The notes under the pieces: generated by a model | Told to the model about the DNA's origin: nothing | The model's input: only the letters and a program-made list of their open reading frames with translations | Databases searched by the model: none | Translations under genes and position numbers: made by a program | Assembly: GCA_009760855.2 (NCBI GenBank) | Contig: WPIO01000013.1 | Location: 2,020,001 to 2,084,000, forward strand | Direction: 5' to 3' | Source of the DNA: Cristatella mucedo | Lineage: Eukaryota; Bryozoa; Phylactolaemata; Cristatellidae | DNA length: 64,000 bases | Part shown: positions 57,501 through 62,794 of the stretch, one piece after another | Numbering within the stretch: position 1 is the stretch's first letter | Layout: every line of letters starts with the position of its first letter

Positions 57501-59992
57501 TGGTACTCAAGATGCTATTATTTGCTGATTGTAAAGCAGAAAGCTGCAGTTTCAAAAAAGAATCAGGCCCCTACAGTTTTCGACATGTTCGCCATACTTG
57601 ATTAACTAGTACTAAATGAGCCCCCGTGAACTCGACCATGATTCAGAAAATTCCTGCAACCCCACATATTCTGCCTGACAAGAAGCTCTTTGAAGAACTA
57701 AGTACCCCTGGATGATTCACGTCATCAGGTCGGTGTCCCAACATGAGGCCTTCACGACAGGCGTTAGCTAACTGGAAAACTGTCGCAGAAAGCTGAGCTG
57801 GAAAAAAACTTTCACTTATCTAAGAAATATTAATAATATTAATACATTTTTTGAACCATAGTATAAATAAAATAAAGGCACTTCAAATACAATAGTAAGG
57901 AGTGAGGTTAATTAGGTCGTCTGGACATGCTAAAATGTTCAAATTCAAAGACATTTTCAGACAATTGTGCTTGCCAACACGGGAACTGGAGCAGCAGCAA
58001 ACACATTAATGAGACGGCGAAAATACCATGCTCCGATCAAACCGGGCCAGTATTCAGTCTTAGCATTTAATTGGCACCTGTGGCCGATTTTGGTTTGACA
58101 TACCCCCAGCCCTGATCATGAAAGTTGGTCTGATGCATTGAAGCCATTCGTGAGTCGCAGTCCAGAACCAAACCAGTGTATTGAAAAGGAACACGACAAA
58201 GGAGAGCCAGAATCAGGCAAAAACAATAAAGGCAGTCGTGACAGGTCATATATATAGAGCTGAATCTATAGGGTTTAGATATCCACAAACTAGCATAACA
58301 TCTGCATCAGAAGAATCCAATGATATAAGCCATAGTCAAATGCTGGGGTATATCATCTCTGCCGACAGGAATTCTGGTAAAAAATCAATGTCTACATTAT
58401 CCAGCTGGTTGTTAAACGTACGTCCCACAGCTAATGCAAACACAAATTTGTCCTCGGCATCGTGTTTGGTCCAAGCATAGAAATGTACGCGAAGCTGAAT
58501 AGGAGCTAAGATCGAAACGGCTTATCGTGGGTTGGTCTTCACGTGAGTATGCAACAACAGTTGGTGGTAGGCAACAGCAGTTCAAAGGATATGGACTTAG
58601 TCCTCGGACTAGCTGTACGATGTTAGTAAAACTATCCGTCCGCCTCCAATGGAGAAAGTAAGAGAATTTTGGAGCAAATGTTTTTTCCAAGTGAAGCTTC
58701 CATCGAAAAATATGGCCGTCATGTCCAGTAGTAGGCTCGGAGAATAAAAGGATGCCTGCCTTAGCCAGTGCCGTTTAAAGCAGTCTGCGGATCTTCACGA
58801 CACTACTGAGTGGCAGCATGACGCGGTTCATTATAATGTGCCATGTCGGCATTCAACTGGAAAACAACCAAGCTCCCAACCAGTTGCAAGTTTACAGCAA
58901 ATACATCTTAGTGAATGAATGTGACCAAATATATTTCAGGGAAACGATTGTAAGATCCGTTTACTAAGTCGTTGGAGCTCTGAAGCCTATCAGTTACGGT
59001 CTAATTAGGAATACGGGGCCAGTAATCTACCAAATACATAGGCACGATCATCAAGGAGCAAGAGCGCACGCTCGCATGCCCTCGCTCACGAGAACATGCG
59101 CACACATGGGAGCCCACCAACATGCATACAGTGACAAGAGAATACAGTCACACATAAATTCAATGTAGCATAGTCCACACGGTGAAGAGTTAGGGTTGGG
59201 CCTTGCCCATTGCCACATCAATCACACCACCACGACCAGTCTGCTACAGAAACGACTGAACCACTGATCACACATCATACGATATGCTTACGACCGGATA
59301 GGGGCTCGAAGGCTCAAACAAGTCGCTCAGATCTTTTTTACTGACGAGTAAGCGAACCTGGTTAAAAGAAAATGAATCAGTGTGACAGTACTGCAATCGA
59401 TAAGGAAATCTTGCATGCTGCAGTACTCACCAGGACTGCTAAGTGCTGTATCGTAATGGCAATTAACGAGCACGCTGTATCGGGCACCCAATTTTGGACT
59501 GATACGGGCGATGACGTTTGTTAGGTTATGGTAACAGTTTACACTGCCACCACGAAAACCCACAAAGAAGCATGCAGGTGCAACGTTTTGCTCGTCTAGT
59601 TCGATGTCATGTGCATCTGTCGAGTGGCGTCTGATAGCTTCAAGCTGTTCAATGATGTAGTTCGTTGCAAGAACTTCGTGCGAATGCTCGCCCACTCCCT
59701 TGGGACCATAGGAGGATAGAGTTTCCAGATGACGTCTTGCTCTTTCCTCAAGGAACTCTCCAGCTGAATCATCCAGTGCTGAGGATTTTGGGCTCGGAAA
59801 TCGGTACGAGCTGAAGTTGATGTAACAAAAAACGATTAAGAAACCGATTACCACGGTCACCCAGAAACGCTCTCCTAGAGCTGGGTCAACCTTTTTAGCG
59901 CCGCCACGATCTTTGCTCGAAGTGTCGATTGCCAGTGAAGGTTGCGATTCGCTGAGCTCCCCGCGGGTCCGCTGGCGAACTGACGCCGCCAT
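26350..59992 (-). CDS. ERMP1: Endoplasmic reticulum metallopeptidase 1 (M28), 14 exons
   Basis: A zinc exopeptidase of family M28 anchored in the ER membrane. Fourteen exons join in matching phases to 2706 coding nt and 901 residues, about the length of vertebrate ERMP1 as I recall it. Residues 1-42 are a polar, probably cytosolic tail and 43-60 a signal-anchor helix. About 80-345 is the lumenal peptidase domain with His179 (HYD), bridging Asp191 (ASDD), base Glu225 and ligand Glu226 (GAEE), ligand Glu252 (NLE) and His328 (YHT). From about 375 follow several hydrophobic segments. The C-terminal third has a conserved YCGWP-type motif and ends [18 protein letters not shown]. In vertebrates ERMP1 is linked to ovarian follicle organisation; a role here is inference. 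The ATG at 59992 was chosen because it precedes the anchor in good context (GTGATGG). All zinc ligands are intact, so the gene looks functional. Confidence 0.95.
26545..28905. other. ERMP1 intron 13, first part
   Basis: Mostly unassigned. Around 28130-28260 a segment reads LHWLPVKPA in one frame and resembles the C-terminal region of L2-like proteins, so an old remnant is likely. Near 27365-27430 a GTTCTTCGCGACCCAGGTC block resembles the SINE head but the body is missing. No host exon is supported. Confidence 0.4.
28909..29095 (-). mobile_element. L2-like family A 3'-end remnant
   Basis: An ATAATATTAAAAATACATTTG tail is followed by a degenerate hairpin (GCATCCTCAGAGATC, TTTTTGGGCACTTC). After it come short pieces of the 3' noncoding region (CACATGCACAATGTTAGTC, GTATCAGCATGGCTTG). 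It is old. Confidence 0.55.
29150..29337. repeat. AT-rich simple sequence
   Basis: Irregular TTATA/TTTATA repetition over about 190 bp inside ERMP1 intron 13. It creates spurious Tyr/Ile/Phe-rich open frames. Confidence 0.85.
29530..30447 (+). pseudogene. Family A reverse transcriptase ORF, truncated
   Basis: 305 codons covering the reverse transcriptase from motif [12 protein letters not shown] through [13 protein letters not shown], the catalytic FYADDTQLY and [12 protein letters not shown]. It continues into the C-terminal region [14 protein letters not shown] and [16 protein letters not shown] stop follows SMASA. Beyond it a 2-nt deletion relative to sister copies shifts the frame in the [14 protein letters not shown] region. 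The finger domain and endonuclease are missing, so the product is not active. Confidence 0.85.
29530..30918 (+). mobile_element. L2-like family A element, young 5'-truncated copy
   Basis: It starts just before [15 protein letters not shown] and ends at the intact 3' hairpin (TGTAAAGCGCCTAGAGAG, TTCTCTGAGGGCGCTTTATC) plus ATTATTATTATTATT. It lies antisense to ERMP1 in intron 13. It is the best plus-strand reference copy of the family in this window. Confidence 0.92.
30919..31716. other. ERMP1 intron 13, last part
   Basis: No gene or element end was recognised. A GTGGAAAACTCACAAC / CCGAATACTGTGACC block at about 31413-31460 resembles 28447-28490, suggesting an unnamed dispersed repeat. Confidence 0.3.
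31717..31901 (-). CDS. ERMP1: ERMP1 exon 13
   Basis: Codes [14 protein letters not shown], then [13 protein letters not shown], then [19 protein letters not shown] 155 bp intron separates it from exon 12. The acceptor GACCTAG| has a weak pyrimidine tract but is the only site nearby that keeps frame and homology. The donor is GAG|GTATGA. Confidence 0.85.
32057..32172 (-). CDS. ERMP1: ERMP1 exon 12
   Basis: Codes [14 protein letters not shown] and [11 protein letters not shown], corresponding to the family's RLxF..TGP..M strand. The acceptor is ATCTTTGCAG| and the donor CAG|GTGCCT. Confidence 0.88.
32173..32970. other. ERMP1 intron 11, unassigned part
   Basis: AT-rich intronic sequence without a recognised repeat. 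The 63-codon plus-strand frame at 32773-32964 has no domain. Confidence 0.3.
32975..33345 (-). mobile_element. Family B-related fragment, old, first of a tandem pair
   Basis: It shares with family B the order ATAGACTTCATCTCACGCAACAA, then AGTTCAGTTCTGCC, TGATTTCCACAGTCTAGGACC and GAGGACCTGA (reverse complements of the 3' noncoding and coding end). It is strongly diverged. An equivalent segment begins about 428 bp further on. Confidence 0.65.
33390..33800 (-). mobile_element. Family B-related fragment, old, second of a tandem pair
   Basis: The same blocks as its neighbour: CAACAGACTTCATCGCATGC, GTAGCAGCTCATGAC, GAAGATGCCGTTGCAAAGG, GAAGTGAGTTCTACTGTTCAGG and AAAGGACCTGAGGGCCCGAAG. It is in the same orientation and truncated at a similar point, which is unusual for two independent insertions. 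Confidence 0.65.
33988..35480 (-). mobile_element. L2-like family A element, young, near 1.5 kb
   Basis: On the plus strand it begins with (ATA)n and the hairpin. It then gives the full 3' noncoding region and coding sequence back to [17 protein letters not shown]. The frame 35423-34626 holds [38 protein letters not shown] (the usual YADD has Ala replaced by Thr) and LLVMGEPS. One Arg-to-stop change ends it after PACAIR, and reading continues in the next segment. It lies in ERMP1 intron 11 in the gene's own orientation. Confidence 0.92.
35490..36115 (-). mobile_element. L2-like family A fragment, old
   Basis: Directly after the young copy, a second decayed copy repeats the blocks: CTTTGGTAGCATATCAACT, AAGGGACCTAAAGGTGAGCG, GTTGCGACGATCACGATAGAC and GCTGAATTGATAGGAGAAATT. 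The end-to-end arrangement suggests the young copy inserted at or next to the older one. Confidence 0.6.
36521..36720 (-). CDS. ERMP1: ERMP1 exon 11
   Basis: Codes [23 protein letters not shown] and [14 protein letters not shown], then [11 protein letters not shown]. These match the family's lumenal domain. The acceptor (CGCGTTACAG|) has a weak pyrimidine tract and the donor is GTACGG. Both are poorer than elsewhere but keep the phase (2) needed by exon 12. Confidence 0.88.
36962..37015. repeat. (CT)n microsatellite in ERMP1 intron 10
   Basis: About 27 uninterrupted CT units roughly 240 bp upstream (transcript sense) of exon 11. On the transcript strand it reads (AG)n. Confidence 0.95.
37515..37785 (+). 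repeat. Satellite-like repeat, about 119 bp unit, plus orientation
   Basis: Two tandem units. GCGCCTAGTACAGACCCAG recurs as CACCTAGTGCAGGCCCGG 119 bp later. TAGCTCAGGTTAGAATGGAG recurs as AGCTTTAAGTTAGAATGAAG, and AGATGCGGTTAGGAG as ACGTTGCGGCCAGGA. The same family lies inverted at 16906-17187. Confidence 0.7.
37788..38120 (+). mobile_element. L2-like retrotransposon 3' end, family A relative
   Basis: The coding end reads [17 protein letters not shown] in one frame ([17 protein letters not shown] in family A). It is followed by a different noncoding region and a 3' hairpin (AAGGTGCCTTGAAAGACATC, GTTGTCTTAGGGCACCATGC). The hairpin sequence differs from family A but pairs in the same way. Confidence 0.6.
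38316..38374 (+). repeat. tRNA-like sequence (SINE head or tRNA pseudogene)
   Basis: TAGTTCAATCGGTAGAG is a near-perfect Pol III A box (D-arm). 34 bp later AAGGTTGCAGGATCGC is an imperfect B box (T-arm). The acceptor stem does not pair convincingly, so a functional tRNA gene is unlikely. It lies in ERMP1 intron 10, antisense, about 170 bp beyond the exon 10 donor. Confidence 0.45.
38548..38703 (-). CDS. ERMP1: ERMP1 exon 10
   Basis: Codes 52 residues with the last membrane segment ([16 protein letters not shown]). The conserved [19 protein letters not shown] follows, where the chain passes into the lumenal C-terminal domain. The acceptor is TCTCTTTAAG| and the donor CAG|GTGAGT. Confidence 0.93.
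39029..40252 (-). mobile_element. L2-like family A element, young, 5'-truncated
   Basis: (ATA)n, the hairpin, the complete 3' noncoding region and coding sequence are present up to [19 protein letters not shown] single Gln-to-stop change (VIF-stop-SDLS) splits the frame. It lies in ERMP1 intron 9 and is close to the 34 kb copy. It faces head-to-head a second family A copy that starts at 40293. Confidence 0.9.
40293..41595 (+). mobile_element. L2-like family A element, older, head-to-head
   Basis: It starts at CCTCTGAAATATGACGTACC, nearly the same family position as the 5' end of the minus-strand copy at 40252. It runs through the [12 protein letters not shown]-like region, [16 protein letters not shown] and [10 protein letters not shown], an internal (CT)n expansion and the 3' noncoding region, to a hairpin with ATTATTCTTATTATTA. 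Several stops and frameshifts. Confidence 0.85.
41031..41134. repeat. (CT)n expansion inside a family A copy
   Basis: About 50 CT units with one TTC interruption. They lie exactly where sister copies code PAYLSDLL. The tract replaces a short CCTACCTGTC-like stretch, so the microsatellite grew after insertion. Confidence 0.9.
41925..42062 (-). repeat. tRNA-derived SINE copy
   Basis: On the minus strand: TAACCCAGGGGTAAAGTGG, TTGCTCTTCACGACC, GTCGTGGGTTCGTGCTTC (B-box region), GATTCTTTATTGC, AAGCGGTTGTGATAGTCGC, AAGGCTCTTCTACCGC and ATATAAACAAGG. It is among the most complete members. Confidence 0.8.
42090..42240 (-). repeat. tRNA-derived SINE copy, tandem neighbour
   Basis: The same blocks: CAAGGGTAAGTGCGCC, TGCTCTTCAGACCCAGG, GTGTGTTCGAGTCCTG (good B box), CAATCCTTTATTGCC, TGCAAGCGAGGTGATTGCCG and CTCGTCTGCTGCC. 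It lies 27 bp from the previous copy in the same orientation. Confidence 0.8.
42815..45990 (-). mobile_element. L2-like family A copy, interrupted by family B
   Basis: The left part (42815-43877) has the diverged tail, the 3' noncoding region and coding blocks back to the TQLYLCFD region. The right part (45113-45990) resumes at HFYA and, after an internal deletion, includes [25 protein letters not shown]-like residues and the only fingers region seen for this family ([31 protein letters not shown]). The intervening 1.2 kb is family B. It lies in ERMP1 intron 9. Confidence 0.8.
43878..45112 (-). mobile_element. L2-like family B nested in a family A copy
   Basis: On the plus strand it begins with ATGTATCTCC, TCAGTAATTCCACAAAG (3' end of family B). 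It continues through [20 protein letters not shown], the [16 protein letters not shown] region and [15 protein letters not shown] back to the EALVWF region, where it is 5'-truncated. Scattered stops. It lies in the same orientation as the family A copy it split. Confidence 0.85.
46346..46536 (-). CDS. ERMP1: ERMP1 exon 9
   Basis: Codes residues that include [18 protein letters not shown], then [18 protein letters not shown]. The latter corresponds to the family's TP..GR.G....PD.V segment. The pyrimidine-rich acceptor is CATTGCACCTTAG| and the donor TTG|GTGAGA. Confidence 0.92.
47215..47500 (-). mobile_element. Family B-related fragment, old
   Basis: On the minus strand it gives [20 protein letters not shown]-like residues and a [14 protein letters not shown]-like segment. 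These parallel the [16 protein letters not shown] to TSFSAVL region of family B. The plus-strand block AGCTTTCGGTGAGCATCCG also matches the family end. Highly diverged. Confidence 0.5.
47501..48783. other. ERMP1 intron 8, mostly unassigned
   Basis: Near 48370-48440 a sequence GTGAAGTGATTAAACACGG, CTTAGTCCTGTCGGGGC then ATATTCTATTACTATTACC looks like a degenerate L2-type 3' hairpin with an ATT-like tail (plus strand). The rest has no recognised content. Confidence 0.4.
48784..49000 (-). mobile_element. L2-like 3'-end remnant, family A relative
   Basis: An ATAATAATATTTGGGTATAGC tail is followed by a hairpin-like CATCCTAAGAGAGCTG / AATCTCTATTCAG stretch and a short piece similar to the noncoding region (GTTGGTAGCATGCAATACATC). 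It ends close to the exon 8 donor of ERMP1. Confidence 0.45.
49103..49277 (-). CDS. ERMP1: ERMP1 exon 8
   Basis: Codes [18 protein letters not shown], then [18 protein letters not shown], then [13 protein letters not shown]. These are membrane segments with the conserved TY..G..SAF pattern. The acceptor is GCTTTTAG| and the donor ATG|GTAAGG. A decayed L2-like fragment ends only about 100 bp beyond its donor. Confidence 0.92.
49278..50690. other. ERMP1 intron 7, first part
   Basis: Unassigned intronic sequence. Open frames of 60-98 codons overlap on both strands without domains. Confidence 0.3.
50700..51165 (+). mobile_element. APE-type endonuclease fragment of a third non-LTR lineage
   Basis: The frame reads a [17 protein letters not shown] segment, [10 protein letters not shown] (the LTETW motif of APE endonucleases), then after decay [24 protein letters not shown] and [10 protein letters not shown]. 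This is the normal motif order of the endonuclease N-terminal half. It differs from the family B version, so it is a separate lineage. It runs into a (GTGA)n tract. Confidence 0.6.
51163..51690. repeat. (GTGA)n then long imperfect (GA)n tract
   Basis: 51163-51190 is a short GTGA array. From about 51250 to 51690 the plus strand is almost purely GA/CAGA repeats, producing meaningless Arg/Glu-rich frames on the plus strand and Ser/Leu-rich frames on the minus strand. Confidence 0.9.
51691..52578. other. ERMP1 intron 7, last part
   Basis: Unassigned. Overlapping frames on both strands have no recognised domain. It ends at the exon 7 donor. Confidence 0.3.
52579..52814 (-). CDS. ERMP1: ERMP1 exon 7
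   Basis: Codes two hydrophobic segments ([20 protein letters not shown] and [15 protein letters not shown]) separated by the SWYTSTW loop conserved in ERMP1. The acceptor is TTTTGGCAG| and the donor AAAA|GTAAGT. Confidence 0.92.
53189..53404 (-). CDS. ERMP1: ERMP1 exon 6
   Basis: Completes the peptidase domain with [15 protein letters not shown], then [14 protein letters not shown]. It encodes the first hydrophobic segment of the multi-pass region ([17 protein letters not shown]). The acceptor is CTAAATCAG| and the donor CAG|GTGCGC. Confidence 0.92.
53925..54625 (-). mobile_element. L2-like family A relative, moderately old
   Basis: A 154-codon minus-strand frame (54567-54103) keeps [48 protein letters not shown] and [14 protein letters not shown], parallel to family A. 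The 3' noncoding region is shortened. It contains a plus-oriented hairpin half (CTCTGAGGGCGCTCTATC, TTATCATTAATAATGG) at 54038-54078, so another tiny insertion is likely. It lies in ERMP1 intron 5. Confidence 0.75.
54862..55015 (-). repeat. tRNA-derived SINE copy
   Basis: Minus-strand blocks: CAAGGTCTTAGTCCGGGGC, TTTCGCGACCCGAGCTG, GAGTTCGAGTCCTGC (good B box), CTATTTTATTGACCACTGC, AGTGATAGCTGTTAAGTG and TTAGCCGCTACAAACACG. It lies in ERMP1 intron 5. Confidence 0.75.
55288..55380 (-). CDS. ERMP1: ERMP1 exon 5
   Basis: Codes residues 315-345 plus one base, with [10 protein letters not shown] holding the last zinc-ligand His. It follows a 92 bp intron, the shortest of the gene. The acceptor is TCTTCAG| and the donor G|GTAGGT. 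Confidence 0.93.
55473..55619 (-). CDS. ERMP1: ERMP1 exon 4
   Basis: Codes residues 266-314 plus one base: [27 protein letters not shown] and FRDFGGLPG. The last two are near-diagnostic for ERMP1-type M28 proteins. The acceptor is CTCTTGCAG| and the donor G|GTGAGT. Confidence 0.95.
56185..56310 (+). repeat. SINE-related fragment with a short tandem duplication
   Basis: CAAGCCAAGCAGGCCAAAGC, AGCTACGGCTTTTCTGCCGG matches the minus-strand fragment at 10225-10345 and the SINE 3' half. It is followed by two rounds of TTATGTGGATGTGGC/G separated by TACTAGA. ERMP1 intron 3. Confidence 0.45.
56656..56761 (-). CDS. ERMP1: ERMP1 exon 3
   Basis: Codes residues 231-265 plus one base, including [10 protein letters not shown] and the zinc-ligand Glu of VNLEAAG. 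The acceptor is TTTCCTCAG| and the donor GCAG|GTAACC. It follows a 153 bp intron. Its duplicate is at 9760-9865. Confidence 0.95.
56915..57042 (-). CDS. ERMP1: ERMP1 exon 2
   Basis: Codes residues 188-230 and carries the bridging Asp in GASDD and the catalytic GAEE pair. The acceptor is TCTCTGTACAG| and the donor CAG|GTGATT. An exon of identical length occurs in the paralogue fragment at 9477-9604. Confidence 0.95.
57043..59430. other. ERMP1 intron 1
   Basis: About 2.4 kb with no clear retroposon, except a possible ATT-rich tail at 57825-57860. The part next to exon 2 (57060-57250) resembles sequence upstream of the paralogue exon at 9260-9470. No additional exon is supported. Confidence 0.4.
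59431..59992 (-). CDS. ERMP1: ERMP1 exon 1 (coding part)
   Basis: Codes residues 1-187 plus one base. It contains the N-terminal tail, the transmembrane anchor ([17 protein letters not shown]), the [10 protein letters not shown] helix typical of M28 N-termini and the first zinc motif [10 protein letters not shown]. The donor is G|GTGAGT. Possible N-glycosylation at NLTN. Confidence 0.95.
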
Positions 59993-60400
59993 CACGTCGA
60001 CCGATTAAGGTTTAGTTGAGTACGATTAACGTGGTACTAATCGGCTCCCAGGCGGAGCTCACACAACCAGCTCCAAGTGGTACCACGTGGCTCGGTGGGC
60101 TCTGGCGGCCCGGGTAAAGTATATTGGCTTAATCAGTAAGGTCAACCCCTGCCGATCACATGACATACCCGGGCACTGGTAACCCTGACAGCCTGACTAA
60201 CACCACTCCAGCCGATCAATGGGCGCCCTGTGCATCAGCTACTCAGGCCCGTGAAACTTGACCATATCAAAACCTTGACAGATTTAACTTCGATTTCGAG
60301 GGCAACCTGTGTCTTGTGACCCCACTAGTGCGCTATCTTCACTCTCTATCTGTGTCTGTCTGCCTGTCTCCGTCTTTGTCTCTTTCTTCGTCCCTTTTTT
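59993..60400. other. ERMP1 5' flank / 5' UTR region
   Basis: Sequence upstream of the ERMP1 start codon. No TATA box or initiator stood out at a convincing distance. Transcript data would be needed to place the promoter. Confidence 0.3.
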
Positions 60401-60402
60401 AG

Positions 60403-60419
60403 TCTCCCTCTCTCTCTCA

Positions 60420-60450
<31 letters not shown>

Positions 60451-60470
60451 TCACTGTCTCTCTGTCTGCC
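60403..60470. repeat. (CT)n-rich tract
   Basis: Imperfect CT repeats that generate an Arg/Glu-rich minus-strand frame. Next to it on the minus strand, 60565-60554 is a B-box-like GGTTCAAATCCC, so another tRNA-like head may be present between about 60480 and 60640. Confidence 0.75.
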
Positions 60471-60904
60471 TTCCTCTCTATATAAATTCTCTTCGTCGTG
60501 CTGCTGCCGCGTACGCGAGCCCCAACAGTTTCATTGCAAACCAGCTTTTGCGGAGGGATTTGAACCTGGAGCTCGACTCCTGAGAACAGCTCTTCGGTCC
60601 CTGCTATTTCCGCTGCGCCTCGCTTTCGGCTCCACCGAGCTGTACGGTATAAGGGCGCTCGCACACCCACGAGCCCACTACGGACGTGCAGCGGTCGCTC
60701 ATCCTCGGCGGTTGGCCTCTGCATTGCGGCACCTTTCCGAGTAGGGATAGTGCGTCGCTCTCGGGCACAGACGCGCAGAAATGTATACAAACGCTTCGTG
60801 GAAACGTTGCTATCTTTTTTAATAGTCTCTATAGTCTCCCACTACGGGTTAAACACGGACTTGGCCTTCGCTCTCGCTAGCGTCTGATTGAAGCAGCCTT
60901 GCCG

Positions 60905-61050
60905 AGCTGGTTTGGTCCAGCGGTTAAGGTGCTCGTCCGGAGCAAGGTCTGGTTGAGGGCTGGCTGAGGTCGTCTCCGAGGTATATGTGAAGTGCCTGAA
61001 TAGAGATTAAGTTGTCTTAGGTCACTATACGAATGAATTGTATTATTTTA
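60905..61050 (+). repeat. Chimeric SINE: tRNA-like head with L2-type 3' end
   Basis: The head TGGTCCAGCGGTTAAGGTG is a good Pol III A box, followed by a weak B box (GTCTGGTTGAGGGC). The tail from about 60984, GTGAAGTGCCTGAATAGAG and TAAGTTGTCTTAGGTCACTA, has the pairing pattern of the L2-like hairpins, especially that at 38045-38092. It ends ATTGTATTATTTTATT. This is the classic design of a SINE that borrows a LINE's 3' recognition sequence. Confidence 0.6.
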
Positions 61051-61607
61051 TTTTCAATCCTTAGAATTGGGAAGGCGTCTTTTTCCGCGAAGCGTACACC
61101 CACGGACTCTGGTGCCTCCTTCTCGTCCGCGGATTGCCGTTTAAAACAAACAACCCCGATGTGCCCGCGAAGGCCAATCACGAAAGGCGACCAAATGTTT
61201 CGGCTGCAGTCTGCTCGCGATGACGAATCTGTCCCGGTCGGCTGTCTCCGTTTCGACGCAGAGATGCGCAAACTCGCCTCAGACCTTCTTCTAGCCGGTC
61301 GTCGCATTCGCGCGCCGGCGCTTCCTACGAAAAGACTTTAGCGAAAGCCCTATTCAGCGAACGCCGCGACAGCTCACTACAAAAGGGAGATGTGCGCCCG
61401 CCACTTGCTTGCACCTCGCTGACAAACCTTGCGCGTCCGACTGCGAGAGCGTGCAGCGCGCACGTTCGAGTGGTAGCTTTTTTCGTGCCGTCCCACGCGA
61501 GGCACGCCTACCGCCGCACTACGCTCCTCTAGCCGAAGCATTGGTGCGTGACCGGGACTGCGTGCGGCGCGCCATTTCCCGTTCGATAGCATTCGTAGCT
61601 AAGTTTG
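61051..61607. other. CpG-rich unassigned stretch
   Basis: Dense in CG dinucleotides (for example GTGCAGCGCGCACGTTCG and GCACGCCTACCGCCGCACTACG). It has overlapping open frames on both strands but no domain. It could be a promoter-proximal region of a neighbouring gene or part of an unknown repeat. Confidence 0.35.
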
Positions 61608-61830
61608 AGTGTGTGCGCGCGCGAGCAGTCGCACACGGCAGACGATCGAATCGACAAAACGGCAGGCGGTATATTGTGAATTGCAGGACGCCACGCGTCA
61701 GCTAGTGGTCGTGATAGCCGACCCTTGCTCGTGCGAATATAAAAATTTAGTATCGGGTCCGCTGTTCTCTTTGGCGACTTTCACTGGAGTAGTACACTGT
61801 CACGGTACAGCGGACCCAGCAGCCTTTCTT
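61608..61830 (+). repeat. Duplicated ~200 bp repeat, copy 1
   Basis: It shares with 63203-63400 the ordered blocks GTGTG...GAGCAGTCGCACACG, TATTGTGAATTGCAG/ATCATTAATCGCAG, CTAGTGGTCGTGA/CTAGTAGCCACGA and GTAGTACACTGTCACGGTACAG followed by CGGACCCAGCA. A TATAAAAA stretch lies at about 61739. It may be a terminal-repeat-like unit of an unrecognised element. Confidence 0.5.
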
Positions 61831-62034
61831 CCTTCGAGAAGCCAACTGAGCACCGGTGGGCTTCTGAAAGGACATCCAGGCAGTACAGCAGCACAAAGAT
61901 CACTATCCGGAAGTCAGGTTTCAGACTAGTCCTCCTCTGAAATGAAGTAGGGTTATCTGTGAAAATACCGCGTTTCTATTTTTCTTACGGCAGAAACATC
62001 AAATTAAAAAATTAAAAAAGAAATACTAGCTTGT

Positions 62035-62197
62035 TTAACAGCCTCTTTTGTGTTGCAACAGAAGAGCCTTTTTAAGGCTATCACCATCGTTTTCAGTGGT
62101 GAAAAAGGATCGCCCATGGCAAGATTAGAACCCACGACATCGGGACCAAGGTCGTGAAAAGCCACCGCGTTACCTAGTGCGCCATCACGGCTCACTA
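62035..62197 (-). repeat. tRNA-derived SINE copy, best head
   Basis: The minus strand starts GAGCCGTGATGGCGCACTAG with an A-box-like GGTAACGCGGTGG. It continues CTTTTCACGACCTTGG, GTCGTGGGTTCTAATCTTG (B box), GGGCGATCCTTTTTCACC, GATGGTGATAGCC and AAAGGCTCTTCTGTTGC. With the 23208 copy it defines the family's 5' end. Confidence 0.8.
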
Positions 62198-62425
62198 AGC
62201 GAGCGAGAAGAACAATGATAGAGCATTAGCTGGCAAGCAGCAGGTTGAGAACATCCTCACTGATATGGGGGCTACCTGACCGCCGCCGCTCAGAGGAGGC
62301 AGAATAAAACACGGCCTAGGCCACCAGCACTAAGCAATAGCTGGGGCACAGGCAGTGCCCTTTTCCGAGCGCCAGGTATTAAACGTTTGCCTCCGTAATT
62401 GTCTCCGTCGCGTTGATTGCTGCTG

Positions 62426-62794
62426 TCAAGTGGCCGTTTTAATCGAAGCAATCTCCGTTGTCGCTTCGCTGACCGCTGTAGCAGCCGTCTCGCTGTCCGT
62501 CGCTGGCGGCGCCTCAATGAGCTCCACCGCTACTGCTGCCTTCTCGCCGGGTTCCGGTGACGTCTGGCGGGCAACCGTTTCGTGGACCGGCACCTCACCG
62601 TCCACAACCTCGCGGACTGGTGCATTCTCGTCCGCCAGCTGGTGGACGGCTGCCTTCTCTTCCATCACCTTAGGAACGAAAGTTTCGCAAACGTCTTCCA
62701 CCGGGCAAACGGCCGCCTTGCAGGCTTCTACCTCGCAGGCCTCCCTGTCGCTCCTTTCACTCCGTCGTGACTGGCACCTGTGGCCCAGGCACAT
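62426..62794 (-). CDS. Hypothetical acidic repeat-containing reading frame
   Basis: A 122-codon frame from ATG to TGA. The middle shows a ten-residue pattern repeated about four to six times: VMEEKAAVHQ, LADENAPVRE, VVDGEVPVHE, TVARQTSPEP, GEKAAVAVEL. It is preceded by a Cys-bearing stretch (EACEVEACKAAVCPVEDVCE). Glu, Val and Ala dominate. I do not recognise a family. An overlapping plus-strand frame of 157 codons is also open, so coding is uncertain. It may be an exon of a larger gene or a 30 bp minisatellite. Confidence 0.3.
   Translation of the reverse strand: MCLGHRCQSRRSERSDREACEVEACKAAVCPVEDVCETFVPKVMEEKAAVHQLADENAPVREVVDGEVPVHETVARQTSPEPGEKAAVAVELIEAPPATDSETAATAVSEATTEIASIKTAT

Noticed and set aside
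60284-60790. 168-codon minus-strand frame rich in Arg and Glu
   Set aside because: Its second half is the translation of a (CT)n tract and its first half overlaps a tRNA-like B box. It is low-complexity and has no homology.
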